DNA from: Tillus elongatus | Taxonomy: Eukaryota; Arthropoda; Insecta; Coleoptera; Cleridae | Direction: 5' to 3' | Length of the DNA stretch: 64,000 bases | Assembly (NCBI GenBank): GCA_964006375.1 | Contig: OZ023270.1 | Span: forward strand, 60,022,288 to 60,086,287 | Part shown: in pieces, positions 1 to 11,605 of the stretch | Layout: each line of letters starts with the position of its first letter | How positions within the stretch are numbered: position 1 is the stretch's first letter | Program-made: the position numbers and the translations under genes | Notes under the pieces: generated by a model | The model's database searches: none | What the model was told of the DNA's origin: nothing | Seen by the model: only the letters and a program-made list of their open reading frames with translations

Positions 1-930
1 ATGCTTCCCTTGCTTCCATGGACCGCACGCCACTAAAGTTATTTCATATTTGAGTGTATAACATCAATACATAATATTGGATGTATCCATATAAGGTATA
101 TAAACAACATTAGGCAGTCTTAGCGTAAGGTCGTTAATATAGTTTTTTCACGAAATTAATAAAAATATTTGTTTATGAAAAATCGACAAATTTTCTTTCA
201 AAAATTCACTAAAAAATAATTTAACAAAACACTATTTTTTTCTTGTAAAAGATGTCTACGAAAAGCCACTAAAACACTACAAATATCAGACCCGACGAGA
301 TAAAAAAATCGGTTACCTACCTATCCAGAATCTGACAGTGCCAGATATTGTGCCCCGAACCCCCCTTCTAAAGTAGTATCACGATTTCAAAAAAAAATCA
401 GTAATTAAGCTTATAATTTAATGTGCAGGTAATTGAATAATTTTAAACAAATATTTTGTAGAGTTTTTTCTGGTGTTATTTACTTTGTTTTTGTGTATTA
501 ACGTGTAATTGACCAAGTTGAAACATTAAAAGTTTAAATTAAAATAGATACTTACTCTTTTTCGGTTGATTTTGACTAAAAGCTCATATTTATTAGACCC
601 TTAAAGATAATTTGAAACTTATCAAAAATATTAGACAGTAATCCATGCTTGATGCGTACGAAAGCATTTATATTCTGGAGCATCAAAGAACCAAACATCC
701 TTAAATCAAGCGGCATCTCTCATCTCAAGCCCATTATTTTCGCCATGCTTTTGAATTAGATAAACACTCCTAAAGCTGTCAGGTAGAGTAATAAAGGAAG
801 CTCAATAACTACGTCTGGTCAATAAAGATACAGTACACAAAAGATGCCCCTTTCGGTTTCGTTCTTTTACATAAGAAGTAATATAAATACAGGTTGTGGC
901 AAAAATTGGTTTAGAATATTTCATACTCTG
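1..930. other. AT-rich stretch without a recognised gene
   Basis: No open frame of meaningful length and no family match was seen. The piece around 150-240 resembles the ends of the (TA)n-core repeat family found at 44, 47 and 61 kb (a run ending in ATTCACTAAAAA), so part of it may be an old copy. Confidence 0.4.
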
Positions 931-1004
931 ATTAAGCTGTTGCTAGCGAAACGATCGTTAGGTCTTTAAAAAGATGTGTTGTGGTGATTTGAGCTTCTTC
1001 AAGT

Positions 1005-2390
1005 GTAGTAGTAGTAGCAGTGGTGGTGAGGCCAACGCCAAGCAAGTAAGCCACAATGGGCCCTTTTTGCCAACCCCAGCAACCATGCTCTACTCTTCCT
1101 CGGTTCCGTCGCCAAACCTCCTCGACCTCGAGATGAAGGCCGTGACGGTCTTCAATTGGACGGTACTTACCTGATTCCTCTGCGAAGTCCACGATCTGAA
1201 CAATTCTGCTCGAAGACTCCCAAAAGCCTCGTATTCACACAGGTAGTGGTAGGACGTTTCTTCATCCTCGCCGCATTCCTGGCAAATGGGATCCCTCTCT
1301 ACGCCTATCAATGTGAGGTGTCTTCTAAGGACGCAGTGGCCTGTCAGCACCCCAAGAATGCGGCGAAGCGTAGGTGGACTCCTTCCGAGTAGCCAGACAG
1401 CTTTATCTCTGTCCGGCCCCTCCACGAAGTCCCTCGCCTGCCTGCAGCCACCAACCGACCCCCAGGCCTCTCCATTGCTTCCTCGGTCCATCTGTCTAAG
1501 GCGACAGAAACTGTCTTCCTACTTATGCCTATCGCCGGCTCCGGGCCACAAAACGGCCGCCGGGAACCGAGTCTTGCGAGATTATTCGCCACCTCATTCC
1601 CCGCTACGCCACAGTGCCCCGGAACCCACACCAGTTGCACCTCCTTCGTCCTGGCTAGTCCTCCGAGGGCGTCAGCGCACTCCTGAACCAGTGTTGACCT
1701 GATTCTGGCCGCGCAGACTGCCTGGAGGACCGCCTGGCTATCCGAGCAGATGTACACACATTTCTCGGGACTCCTCTTCACATCCTGTCTATTGGCCACA
1801 GACAGGATAGCATACACCTCTGTTTCGAATGCCGTGGTATATGCGCCAAGAGCATAGCTCTCGCGCACCCCCATGCCCTCGATGTATATTCCTGCCCCGG
1901 AGGACTGTTGGTCCTCCAGCCACGATCCGTCGTTGAAACAGACCAGGCTTGCGGGCTGGAATGCAACCTCATTTTCCCTCCACTGATCCCTACTGGGGAT
2001 CCTGAGGGTGTATGGCCTAGTCAACCCAATGTCGTCCTCGGCATCCTGCACCTTTATGGTGGAAATCAGAATTTCCTTTTCCTCCTCCTTGGCGACTCTT
2101 GCATGCCTATTACTGCTCCCTCTCCGCACCAGTTTCCTGAGTCCCGCATTCTAAGATGCGACAGCATAGCCTACCTTCTGATACAGATGGGAAGCGGTGG
2201 CAGCACCAACAGGACCTCTTGCACGGCTGAGGGTGTCGTCCTCATAGCTCCGGTGATACCCAGGATTGCAAGCCTTTGGAGTTTGGCCAGCTTCCTGCTG
2301 GTAGTTTGGTTGGAGTTGCTATGGTTGTATTTTTGCCAAGTACCCAAGTAAATAAGGATTAATATACCAGAGTCTGTCAGCAGCGAAGTG
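1005..2390 (-). pseudogene. 5'-truncated LINE, RNase H/3' end (fragment A)
   Basis: Remnant of a non-LTR retrotransposon read on the minus strand. From its 5' side it holds the end of the reverse transcriptase (LAILGITGAMRTTPS, near 2230-2290), then a type I RNase H domain (NDGSWLEDQQSSGAGIY near 1930, SDSQAVLQA near 1740, VWVPGHCGVAGNEVANNLA near 1620), then a CxxC..H..C zinc-knuckle tail (CQECGEDEETSYHYLCE near 1270). A frameshift near 1470 splits the frame into 1344-2129 and 1090-1491. The 3' end is a short (CTA)n tail at 1005-1019 instead of poly(A). The RNase H domain places it in the I/LOA-like group. It is a different family from the full-length LINE at 28-33 kb, which ends in poly(A). 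It cannot move on its own. Confidence 0.85.
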
Positions 2391-2436
2391 TGTTGAAACA
2401 TGATATTTTTCCCTTTTCTCTGATTTATTTGCCATA

Positions 2437-3502
2437 ATGGAATTTATGTTTGCTGAATATGCCAACATGCATTTAATGTATGGACTTGCATCATGTAATG
2501 CCTTAGAAGCCAGAAGGTTTTATGAAAAACAATTTCCAAATTGAAGAATTGCTGAAAACTTTTGAAAGAGTGGACCATCATTTAAGAGAAATGGGTAAAT
2601 ATTACAGTTTACTCGTTAATTGCATTATCGTACTCTTTGAGTAGGTAATTGAAGTAAAATTCCACAAATAGTTTTAGGAACGTTTATTAAGGCCAAACAC
2701 CATGGAGGAAATCAAATCAATCGCAGTGGGGCTGCTGAAGGAGATATCCTAAATGCCATAGAAGCAGATGCTTCAACAAGTGTACGGAAATTGACTGCTC
2801 AGTTTAATTTCTTAAAATCTACGGTTTTTAGAATTCTTAAAAGAGCAACAATTACATCCTTATCACATGCCGAAAGTCCATGCACTTCTTCCTGAAGACT
2901 TTCCGTGAAACATGGAATTTTCAAACTGGGTTTTAGATAGGCACATAAATAATGAATATTTCATTGGTTCAGTTCTATTTACGGACGAAGCTGGAAGTGA
3001 AAATGGAATCACAAACTCTCATAATCTCATCAGCAGCAGTTTGGACCAATTAACATGTAGGCCGGAATCATCGCGTTGCATTTCATTACACCATTTGAAT
3101 TTCCAAGGTTAATTGGAGAACTTGATTTGAAGTTTTTCCAGAACAACTTGGCCCAACTATTAGATAACTTACCTTTGGCAACACGACATGGTATGTGATT
3201 CTCTAAAAAATGGGTCACCACCCATTTTAGCTTGGCAGTTCGAGAACACTTAAACAGGCACTTCAAAATCGTTGGATAGGAAGATGAGGACCAGTGGCTT
3301 GGCCTCTTCAATCACCTGATTTAAACCCACTAGATTTTTTCATTAGGGATATTTAAAAACTTTAGTCTAAGACAATCCAGTTGACACTAGGGAAAACTTA
3401 TTAGACAGGATTCCTTTTCATTGTTGCAAAAAAAGGACCAATGTTAAAGCATTGTGGAGGATCCAACAATCTTTAATTTGTAGAGCTGGGAATGCATAAC
3501 AT
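2437..3502 (+). pseudogene. Dead DUF4817-type mariner-like transposase
   Basis: The start reads as a DUF4817 helix-turn-helix domain (MEFMFAEYANMHLMYGLASC, then RRFYEKQFPN), the module that opens many arthropod Tc1/mariner-related transposases. A second HTH follows near 2740-2850. The C-terminal hallmark is still visible near 3270-3350: RWIGR, GPVAWP, then SPDLNPLDFF, the region holding the last catalytic Asp. Many stops and frameshifts break it, so it is clearly dead. It lies between two inverted LINE 3' fragments. I could not find its TIRs. Confidence 0.75.
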
Positions 3503-3504
3503 TA

Positions 3505-4029
3505 AAAGGAGCTCGTGTCAAACTGACATACAAAATTATGTAATAAAAATAATATTAAACGAAAATAGACTTTTCTCAAATCATTTTATAATACCAACCA
3601 AGAGTATCTTTTATTTAGTTTAAGGTTCAAGATAACTAAAAATATTATTTTTGTTCCTTTATCGTAAAGGGTGTAAAAAACCTGACATTACTGTGCTAAA
3701 GCTAGTCAATCCCTGACAAACCAAACACGACAAATTGTTTTCATGGGTCCTTTAAAAGGAGTCTTCTCTATTGTCCATCATATTAAAAAAATAATGCTGC
3801 ATATTGAATCATAACTTCTACATAGATGTAATAATCTACTCTCCTCGGATAGACATTCCATTGAATGAATTTAGGGTACATGACGTGACCACAAAGAAAA
3901 TATTTTTATTCCTACACCCATAAACTTCTCACACGTTATATTACTCAAATTTTAACAAAAAAATGTTAATTTTCACTAAACCACCGCTCATTTATCCGCT
4001 ACCCCCTACTCAAAAACAATTTGAAGCGC
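3505..4029. other. Non-coding stretch
   Basis: AT-rich sequence between the dead DUF4817 transposase and LINE fragment B. No gene or recognised repeat was seen. Confidence 0.4.
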
Positions 4030-5220
4030 TCCTTTGTCAGGTGCTTGCCCGGAGCCGGAGATAGGTATAAGTAGGAAGACAGTCTCTGTCGCCTTAGACA
4101 GGTGGACTGAGGAAGCAATGAAGAGGCACTGGGGGTCGGTTGGTGGCTGCAGGCAGGCGAGGGACTTCGTGGAGGGGCTTGACAGAGATAAAGCTGTCTG
4201 GCTACTCGGAAGGAGTCGACCTACGCTTCGCCACATCCTTGGGGTGCTAACAGGCCACTGAGCCCTTAGAAGACACCTCACATTGTTAGGCGTAGAGAGA
4301 TCGCGGCTGGAGGACCAGCAATCCTTCGGGGCAGGAATATACATCGAGGGCCTGGGGGTGCGCGAGAGCTATGCCCTTGGCGCATATACCACGGCATTCG
4401 AAAGAGAGGTGTACGCTATCCTGTCTGTGGCCAACAGACAGGATGTGAAGAGGAGTCCCGAGAAATGTGTGTACATCTGCTCGGACAGCCAGGCAGTCCT
4501 ACAGGCAGCCTGTGCGGCCAGAATCAGGTCCACACTGGTTCAGGAGTGCGCTGACGCCCTCAGAGGGTTAGCCAGGACAAAGGATGCACAACTAGTGTGG
4601 GTTCCGGGACATTGTGGCGTGCCGGGGAATGAGGTCGCGAATAATCTCGCAAGGCTTGGTTCCCAGAGGCCGATCTGTGGCCCGGAGCCGGCCATAGGTA
4701 TAAGTAGGAAGTCGGTCTCCGTCGCCTTAGACAGGTGGACTGAGGAAGTAATGAAGAGGCACTGGGAGTCGGTTGGTGGCTGCAGGCAGGCGAAGGACTT
4801 CGTGGAGGGGCCGGACAGAGATAAAGCTGCCTGGCTACTCGGAAGGAGTCGACCTACGCTTCGCCGCATTCGTGGGGTGCTCACAGGCCACTGCGCCCTT
4901 AGAAGACACCTCACATTGATAGGCGTAGAGAGGGATCCCATTTGCCAGGAATGCGGCGAGGATGAAGAGACGTCCACCACTACCTGTGCGAATGCGAGGC
5001 TTTTGGGAGTCTTCGAGCAGAATTGTTCGGATAGAGGATTCTGCAGAGGAATCAGGTAAGTACCGTCCAATTGAAGACCGTCACGGCCTTCATCACGAGG
5101 TCGAGGCGGTTTAGCGACGGAACCGAGGAGGAGTAGAGCATGGTTGCTGGGGTTGGCAAAAAGGGCCCATGGTGGCCTACTTGCTTGGCATTGGCCTCCC
5201 CACCACTGCTACTACTACTA
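4030..5220 (+). pseudogene. Rearranged LINE 3' fragment (fragment B)
   Basis: Same LINE family as 1005-2390, on the opposite strand. The body (4283-5059) carries the RNase H domain (QQSFGAGIYIEGLG, SDSQAVLQAACAARI, VWVPGHCGVPGNEVANNLA) and the zinc-knuckle region (CQECGEDEET). It then breaks by a frameshift after about 4970. The 3' end is (CTA)n at 5208-5220. The first 250 bp (4030-4282) repeat the RNase H C-terminal segment that recurs at 4680-4930, and end in a TGA at 4259-4261. So the copy is a head-to-tail partial duplication: a 3' piece is joined straight onto the start of the RNase H domain of a second piece. It may come from template switching during reverse transcription or from a later rearrangement. 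Confidence 0.85.
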
Positions 5221-5232
5221 TTTGGATAATTA

Positions 5233-6380
5233 ATAGATTTCAAATAAATGGTTTACTTTGAAAAGGCTTAAAAATTAATTGTTATCATCAGTTAATTATC
5301 AGTTCATAATGCCTTAAATTGGACAGAATGTTTTTCTTCTAAACAACGACCTAGGTTTTTAATTTTTTAAATAGTTACTTATTTTACTGCATACTGGTCA
5401 TTTATTAACATGCAACTAATCACAATAAGTATATTATTTAAGTTTATAATATTTATGTACGTATTTTTTACGCATACAAAATAGTAGCTTTATAATTTTA
5501 GACAGACATCTTATATTTAATTTTCAAATAATAGTAAATTGTGCTAGCCCAATAAGTAAATTAATCATATATAATAATACTCGGTGAATTTTCAGATGAG
5601 CTCATGGAGGGCTTCTAGAATTTTTTTTTCAGCAACGTGCTTGCATAAACCTTGGATGCATAAACCATAAGAACACTTTCTTGCAAACAACCCCCGAAAA
5701 AATTACGGGACCAGGAGTGAATCGGGAGATGGGCAGGGAAGAAACGAAAAATGCAAAAAAAAAACAGCTTAGCTGGACCTATATAAGCTGCCTTTATTCC
5801 ATTTTGCAGCTACACCTCCTTAAAATTCTTCATCTCCCTTCCCCAAACACGGGGAGGGATTGTTCCCCTACTGCATGCCTACAACCACCCTCAATGCATA
5901 TAAATCACAAGAAAAATATTCTTGGGAACAACCCCCAAGAACGATACGGGACTTGATCTGTGCGGGATAAACAAGATTGTAAGGAGGTGTAGCTGCAAAA
6001 TGGGATACAGGCAGCTTATATAGGTACGGCTAAGCTGTTTTACCCCGCATTTTTCGTTTATACTTCGTTTTTATCTTCTTCCCCACCAAGCACCCCATTC
6101 ACTTCTGTACTTGGAGGTTTATTGCACAAAATTTTCTTGTGATTTGTGCATCCAAGGTGGGTTCTAAGCATATTTCTGATTTTTTTGAAAATAAAAACCT
6201 TCCGTGAGTAAATTTACCCAATACTATTATTTTTACCCCTTTTAGAAAACAAAAGAAGTTTATTTCACATCTGATTGCCCTTTTATAATCATTTTTGCAC
6301 ATTGATTCACTACAAACAACTCCACCGTGCATCTAAACAGATATTTAGGTCAAGTTAGTTATTGAGTTCTTGTATTAGGT
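5233..6380. repeat. Palindromic non-autonomous element, copy 1 (left part)
   Basis: First copy of a recurring family whose central 450 bp (about 5640-6160) form a large inverted repeat. The left arm has GGATGCATAAACC, TTACGGGACCAGGAGTGAAT, then AGCTTAGCTGGACCTATATA. The right arm has the same blocks in reverse, ending GTGCATCCAAGG. No open frame looks real. The copy is broken by an LTR-like insertion at 6385-8321 and resumes at 8326-8460. Other copies lie at 8.46-13.68, 48.2-50.7 and 58.5-60.1 kb, with a fragment at 44.8 kb. Confidence 0.75.
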
Positions 6381-6384
6381 ATAT

Positions 6385-8321
6385 TGTGATGTACATCGGG
6401 TAAGCAGAGGCCAGACGGATAAGTTGCCAATCCGTCATTCGGGCGAGACCTAAATGTTCTAAGTTAAATATCCTCAGGCGCCATCTTTATTCACCATTGA
6501 ATAGGACGAGGTCAGATCCCCATGAGGACTTCTGCTAAGGCACTCGTAGAACACCACAAAGTTACTGTTTCATAACAGCCTTGTCCTAGGGTAACTCGAG
6601 TGGAGAAGAAAACTATAGCCAGGGGTCGTAAGTTATTGTATCCCGTAGAGTTCTCGGGAGGTGAGTAGGCTTTAATTACTCACTCCCGAATGATGGCTGT
6701 TTTCCCTAACTTACAAAGTTGAAAGCAGAAATATTCTAAGCAGGTAAATATCAATTACGACATACCTCAGCTATAATCCGTCACAGGATCCTAGCTCTAA
6801 CCCACCTACACTAGCACAACTATCTACAGGCAGTGCAGTGCAACGCAACTAACTTCATAAAACCCTCTAATAACATTTACAATATTTACAAAATGAAATT
6901 GACAACAATAAAATTCTAAAAAATAATTAAAACCAAAAATTCGCTACAATTCATGCGAATACAGAGAAACATATCTCAGGTCAGATAACATTATCTCTGA
7001 TAAGACATTCTTTTATAGTATAATTGCTACAAATATGTTAATATTTAAAAATACAATAATGTTCGCCTGAAATAATATGCGTAATAATTACTACAAATAA
7101 AGCGTGAGGTTAACATTAGCACAGCAATCAAAGCATAACAAAGCAACGGCAAGCGTAAAGCAGAACACCCAAGCCTCTAACGGAGAATGGACCCGCGAAG
7201 TGGGCAGGCAAATGGTTCCCACGCTTCTACGATCCTAACTTGGCAAATAATACCACCGGGTGACTGGTTCCCTCTTTCTGACGAACACCCTACATCACTA
7301 ACAGTGCCCTCCAGCGGTTACATACCATTATGGATCGATCTATGCTTCCTACAAGGACAGAACGTCCCTCATAACAAGTGGAGCGGACCCAATACAGCAC
7401 AGGATGCCGGGTGCACTAAATACTCTCCTAAAGTAGCACTGTTCGTGCTCCCGTTTCCCTTATATGGGTAAAAAATGTGACCAGCTTGGCCCTTATCTAG
7501 GCTGGACACTCTAGCTAGTTAACCACTTGGTTTAGAGAGCGCATACCCTCCAGAATAGATCTATGCTTTCTACAAGGACAGAACGTCCCTCATAACAAGC
7601 GTAGTTTACCCTGTATAGTACGCTTTGATTCGCTAAAACACCCTAATTCCACTACAATACGGTATAATTATTTACCTTACTTCGACCTCCCTTAAATGGG
7701 TAACCGTGACTATGTTTTGTCACTACTAGATGCAGTACACTGTATACGTGTGAAATCCTACCCCGCTGTTAATATTTCACATAGAACAGCATTAATAAAA
7801 CACCAACAAGTTTACCAGTTTGCAAATTATACTGAGGCACGTTTCCGGAAATATAACTAACCTTGCAAACTTATCCTTTATAGAACACAGTCTTCCCAGA
7901 CTCTCGTTCTTTTCTATCAAACGATTAACACGCTGCTTTTCCACTACTCTGTAGCACAGCGAAATAATCTTTCCAAGTATTACACCTAACTAACGCTTTA
8001 AAATTACAAACGACGTGCGAAAGACGGTGACCTGTTGACGCGGGCGATGGCTGAAGGCTTCTCTCTGATCGCGTTTCGTTTTTCTGCCCGCTTACCTGAC
8101 ATGCGCCCCTGTGACGTACCCAGAATGAATCTCATCGCGCTTGTCAGACCGGCGCTGTGCGTTCTATCCTACAACATTTGTGTTTCGCCCGTGGCGACTT
8201 TTCATACTTTGAAGTGTACCTAAAATGAGTCAGATTTATTGCCTAGCAAATATCCATTATTTACACCGCCTAACCGACTATTAGCTATTCAAATAACCGT
8301 AATGAATCGGACTTCATTACA
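6385..8321 (+). mobile_element. LTR-like insertion with ATAT target duplication
   Basis: A 1937-bp insertion that starts TGTGATGTAC and ends CATTACA, flanked by the 4-bp duplication ATAT (6381-6384 and 8322-8325). The undisturbed target is preserved in the sister repeat near 10025 (GGTATATATAACC), which proves the insertion point. TG...CA ends with a 4-bp duplication fit a solo LTR, and known gypsy-group elements such as 17.6 and 297 prefer ATAT targets. No gag-pol frame was found inside and I saw no second LTR, so a long solo LTR is the best reading. It contains a partial internal duplication: the block CTACAAGGACAGAACGTCCC occurs near 7350 and again near 7570. Confidence 0.6.
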
Positions 8322-8325
8322 ATAT

Positions 8326-8460
8326 ATAACCTTTTTTTTCTTCATTAAATACATATCTACGTTTATGATGATTCACCGATTTCATTGTTGAATATATCAT
8401 CTTGAATAAAAAACGTTTAATTCCCAATACGATTGATTCACTGTACAGTTATGTTTACAA
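8326..8460. repeat. Palindromic element copy 1 (right end)
   Basis: Continuation of copy 1 after the LTR-like insertion. It ends TTGATTCACTGTACAGTTATG then TTTACA. The same end recurs at 13640-13667 and, reversed, at 58530. Confidence 0.65.
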
Positions 8461-10045
8461 TATATTTCTTTTTTCAGAAAGGCGTTTAGAACCCACCTTG
8501 GATGCATAAACCACAGGAAAAATTTCTTGCAAACAACTCGCAACAAAATTATGGGACCAGGAGTGAATAGGGGTGATGGGCGGGGAAGAAGAAATGAAAA
8601 ATGTGAAAAACAGCTTAGCTGGATCTATATTGTAACATGTCACATGTACTTAACATATGTGACATGTCCCACGTGTCACCACCTTTCTCCGAACCATAAA
8701 GCAACTGAATCAGTCCCACTAGTGACGTCAAAGTCCGACTCCCACTAGTGATGTCAGAGTCGATGATACCGCATACATAGTCCGTGGTCAATCTTAACTC
8801 GATGAGAATGCACCTGCAAACGTGACAACTCGACGATATGCCAAGATAAGAACTCTCTTTATAAGACGATCTGAATACATGACACGTCCTCTTCTCTGTT
8901 ATTAAGTTAACCTCAGAACATGTTATCGCATAGTTAATTTAATTAGGGAAGGCAACATGCCTAATTGGCCACCCTGCTGGTCAGGGACCCGTTCTTCGGG
9001 CACCCATAATCATGGGATCCATTACTCACCGCTCAGCATTTTGAGACCCATCGTCTGGGAGAAGCTTCAACAATTTGTAATAAACCGAATTTTTATTTTA
9101 CTCCTGATTTTTATTTGTGCATTTTAAAATTCACCGAGTACAAGTGCTAAAGCCCATGCCCTGCGTTTAATTTATATTACAATTTGTGCCTAGACTGAGT
9201 AGCCAAGTTAAATGTTATTCATTAATTCTTTAATTAATACACAGGGTATTAATTTAAGTTATAATATAAGCCGCATTTATTCCATTTTCCCGCTACACCT
9301 CCTTAAAATCATGTTTACCCTGCACAGAACCCCTATTCGTCTCAGGTCCAGTAACTTGCTTGGGGGTTGTTCCCAAGAATTTTTTTGTGGTTTATGCATT
9401 GAGGCTGGTTGTATGCATGCAGTAGGGGAATGAAAACCCCCGGACAAAACACCCTTCCCCACCCCATGCTGGCCAAGCTCTTCCCCAAACACGGGGAGGG
9501 ATTCTTTCCCTACTGCATGCCTATAATCACCCTCAATGCATATAAAACACAAGAAAAAATTCTTGGGAATAACCCCTAAGAAAGATACGGGACTTGACCT
9601 GTGCAGCATAAACATTATTGTAAGGTGTAGCTGCAAAATGGGATACAGGCAGCTTATATAGGTATGGCTAAGCTGTTTTTTTACACATTCTTTGTTTATA
9701 CTTCCTTTTTATCTTCTTTCCCCTCAAGCACCCCTATTCACTCCTGGTACTTGGAGGTTGTTTGCACGAAATTTTTCTTGTAATTTTTGCATCCAAGGGG
9801 GGTTCTTAGCATATTTCTGATTAAAAATAAATAAAAACCCTTAGTGAGCAAATTTACTGAATACTTTTATTTTTACTCCTTTTAGAAAAGACAAGAAGGA
9901 AATTTTATCTCACTTCCGATTGCCTTTTTAGAATTATTTTTCCACATTAATACACTACAAACAACTCCACCAGGCATCTAAACATATATTTCAGTCAAGT
10001 TAGTTATTGAGTTCTTGTTTTAGGTATATATAACCTTTTTTTCTC
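8461..10045. repeat. Palindromic element copy 2 (left part)
   Basis: Second copy of the palindromic family, starting at the block AGAACCCACCTTGGATGCAT. It is interrupted by an LTR-like insertion at 8631-9263. The inverted-repeat core runs about 8490-9800. The ORFs in it are translations of the palindrome arms. The copy continues to 10045, is then broken by several nested insertions, and resumes at 13576-13680. Confidence 0.7.
8631..9263 (+). mobile_element. Second LTR-like insertion (solo LTR)
   Basis: A 633-bp insertion starting TGTAACATGTCACATG and ending AAGTTATA, flanked by ATAT (8627-8630 and 9264-9267). The sister repeat at 5778-5795 shows the empty site (CTATATAAGCTGCC). The ends are TGTAAC and GTTATA, an imperfect inverted match that suggests TG...CA with one change. 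Inside there is a promoter-like TTTATAAG near 8858 and AATAAA near 9079, as expected for an LTR. It has no coding content. Confidence 0.5.
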
Positions 10046-10309
10046 ATTAAATAAGTTTTTTTCATTAGTATACCGTACCAACGAGCTCTAATTAGAGCGA
10101 AACCGGTCTACGGTTCTAATTGTGGTGAGAATACATCTAGCCTTACATAGCCATAGATATTAGGCAAGAAATGGACCAGGGATGACAATTTACAAAATTG
10201 TTAGTCAGTTGTACATAGTCTCTATTTTATAACATTTTGTGTTATTTGGAGCTGTCGTGACAACATACTACTTATTTCTGCAACGAGATGGCGACTCCTG
10301 TTTTACATC

Positions 10310-11322
10310 CAGGGTACCCAGCAGAAATCCAAAATCAAATTCCCTGACATTTCCAGGCCCATCGAGTACATTTTTAATACTCTAAATAATACACACATAC
10401 GTGAATACTTTTTTTATGAACAAAATAAATCAAAATTACGAACAAAAAACTTACATAATCAAAAACATAAGTATGCTTAACTCCGTTAAATTTATAACAT
10501 ATAACATTTTCGAGAAGAAAATGTGCAATTTTTTCATGGAAAAACTTGACTTTCTTGACTGACCGACGAACTTAGCCTCCCGAAAGAATTTTTGAGTGTG
10601 ATGGAACAAACCAGAAGTCTCTAGGTGGCGTAGAAACTTTGCAAACCATGTTGTTCGTATATATAAATTTGATTCAGCCTGGGAAATAGGTTCCAAAAGC
10701 TCAGATTCGCGCCCATTAATTTTTTTTTTTAATCCTAAAGTCGCTACCTCTCTAAAAGCGAAGTTTTATTTATGAAAATTCGCTGAAAAAATGAAACAAA
10801 GATACTGTTTACACGCGATATACAAATGCCAAATATTTTGCAACTTTCAACATGATCATAAAGGTTAAAATAGAATAAACACATTCACAATACAGCTCTA
10901 CCCGGCCAATACCTAACATGCATTTTGCATTTTATGCATTCAAGGAAGAACATTCCAAGTGGGATGTACATATGAGACATGTTTGAGATAGAAGAAGACG
11001 CTATTTATATCGGCGCATGATGTGGCATACACTGCGTTCATTGGCGGATTTAATTAACATTGGTACCAAAGGTAAGCCGCATTGTTATCAGATATATTTT
11101 CCTAGGTATGAGAAAACCATTTACGTGAGAAAATTCATATAACATATATGAAAAAAAAATAAAAATGCGTCTGCTAGTGATGAAATTTGACAAACATATA
11201 ATTTCCAGGTCTACTGAATGATTTCCACGACATTTGAGAAAAATCACAAATTTCCCTGACATTTTAGGGAGTATTTCACATTGCCTGATTTTTCCAGGTT
11301 TTCCAGGTCGCTGGGTACCCTG
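10310..11322. mobile_element. TIR element with 6-bp TSD, copy 1
   Basis: A 1013-bp element with inverted ends (CAGGGTACCCAGC at the left, GCTGGGTACCCTG at the right), flanked by a 6-bp duplication TACATC (10304-10309 and 11323-11328). The empty site is visible in the sister unit near 13558-13566. Just inside both ends are repeats of the type TTCCCTGACATTTCCAGG. It shares about 190 bp at the left and 460 bp at the right with the element at 24143-25421, but the middle differs: here it holds a piece related to the (TA)n-core family. No transposase is visible, so it is non-autonomous. The superfamily is uncertain. Confidence 0.75.
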
Positions 11323-11538
11323 TACATCTCAGTTTGTGCTGTGAGGCTGGCTACCATAGCCGTATTACTTTATAGGTGTGTTTTCACTGCAATTAGTATA
11401 CTGTACTGACGAGCTCTAATTAGAGCGAAACTGGTTCTAATTGTTGTGAGAATACATCTAGCCTTACATACATTGTCCCTATATTAAGGAAGAAATGGGC
11501 CAGGGCTGACAATTTACAAAATTGTTAGTTGGTTGTAC

Positions 11539-11596
11539 ATTTTTTTCTTATTTCCTCAGAGCTCGTCCGCGGCCTTGCCGCCCCGATAGCACTGCA
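11539..11596 (-). mobile_element. 58-bp LINE tail, severely 5'-truncated
   Basis: The last 58 bases of the same LINE family as the full-length copy at 28164-33333, including GAGCTCGTCCGCGGCCTTGC (11560-11579) and the poly(A) tail, seen as T-rich sequence at 11540-11547. It is flanked by a perfect 10-bp target duplication TTGGTTGTAC (11529-11538 and 11597-11606). Such extreme truncation with a clear duplication is normal for target-primed reverse transcription. Confidence 0.85.
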
Positions 11597-11605
11597 TTGG
11601 TTGTA

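Noticed and set aside
3030..3311. Minus-strand ORF of 93 codons
   Set aside because: It is the shadow of the dead DUF4817 transposase on the other strand.
6385..8321. Mitochondrial or rRNA-derived insertion
   Set aside because: The sequence did not read as any rRNA or mitochondrial gene, and TG...CA ends with an ATAT duplication explain it better.
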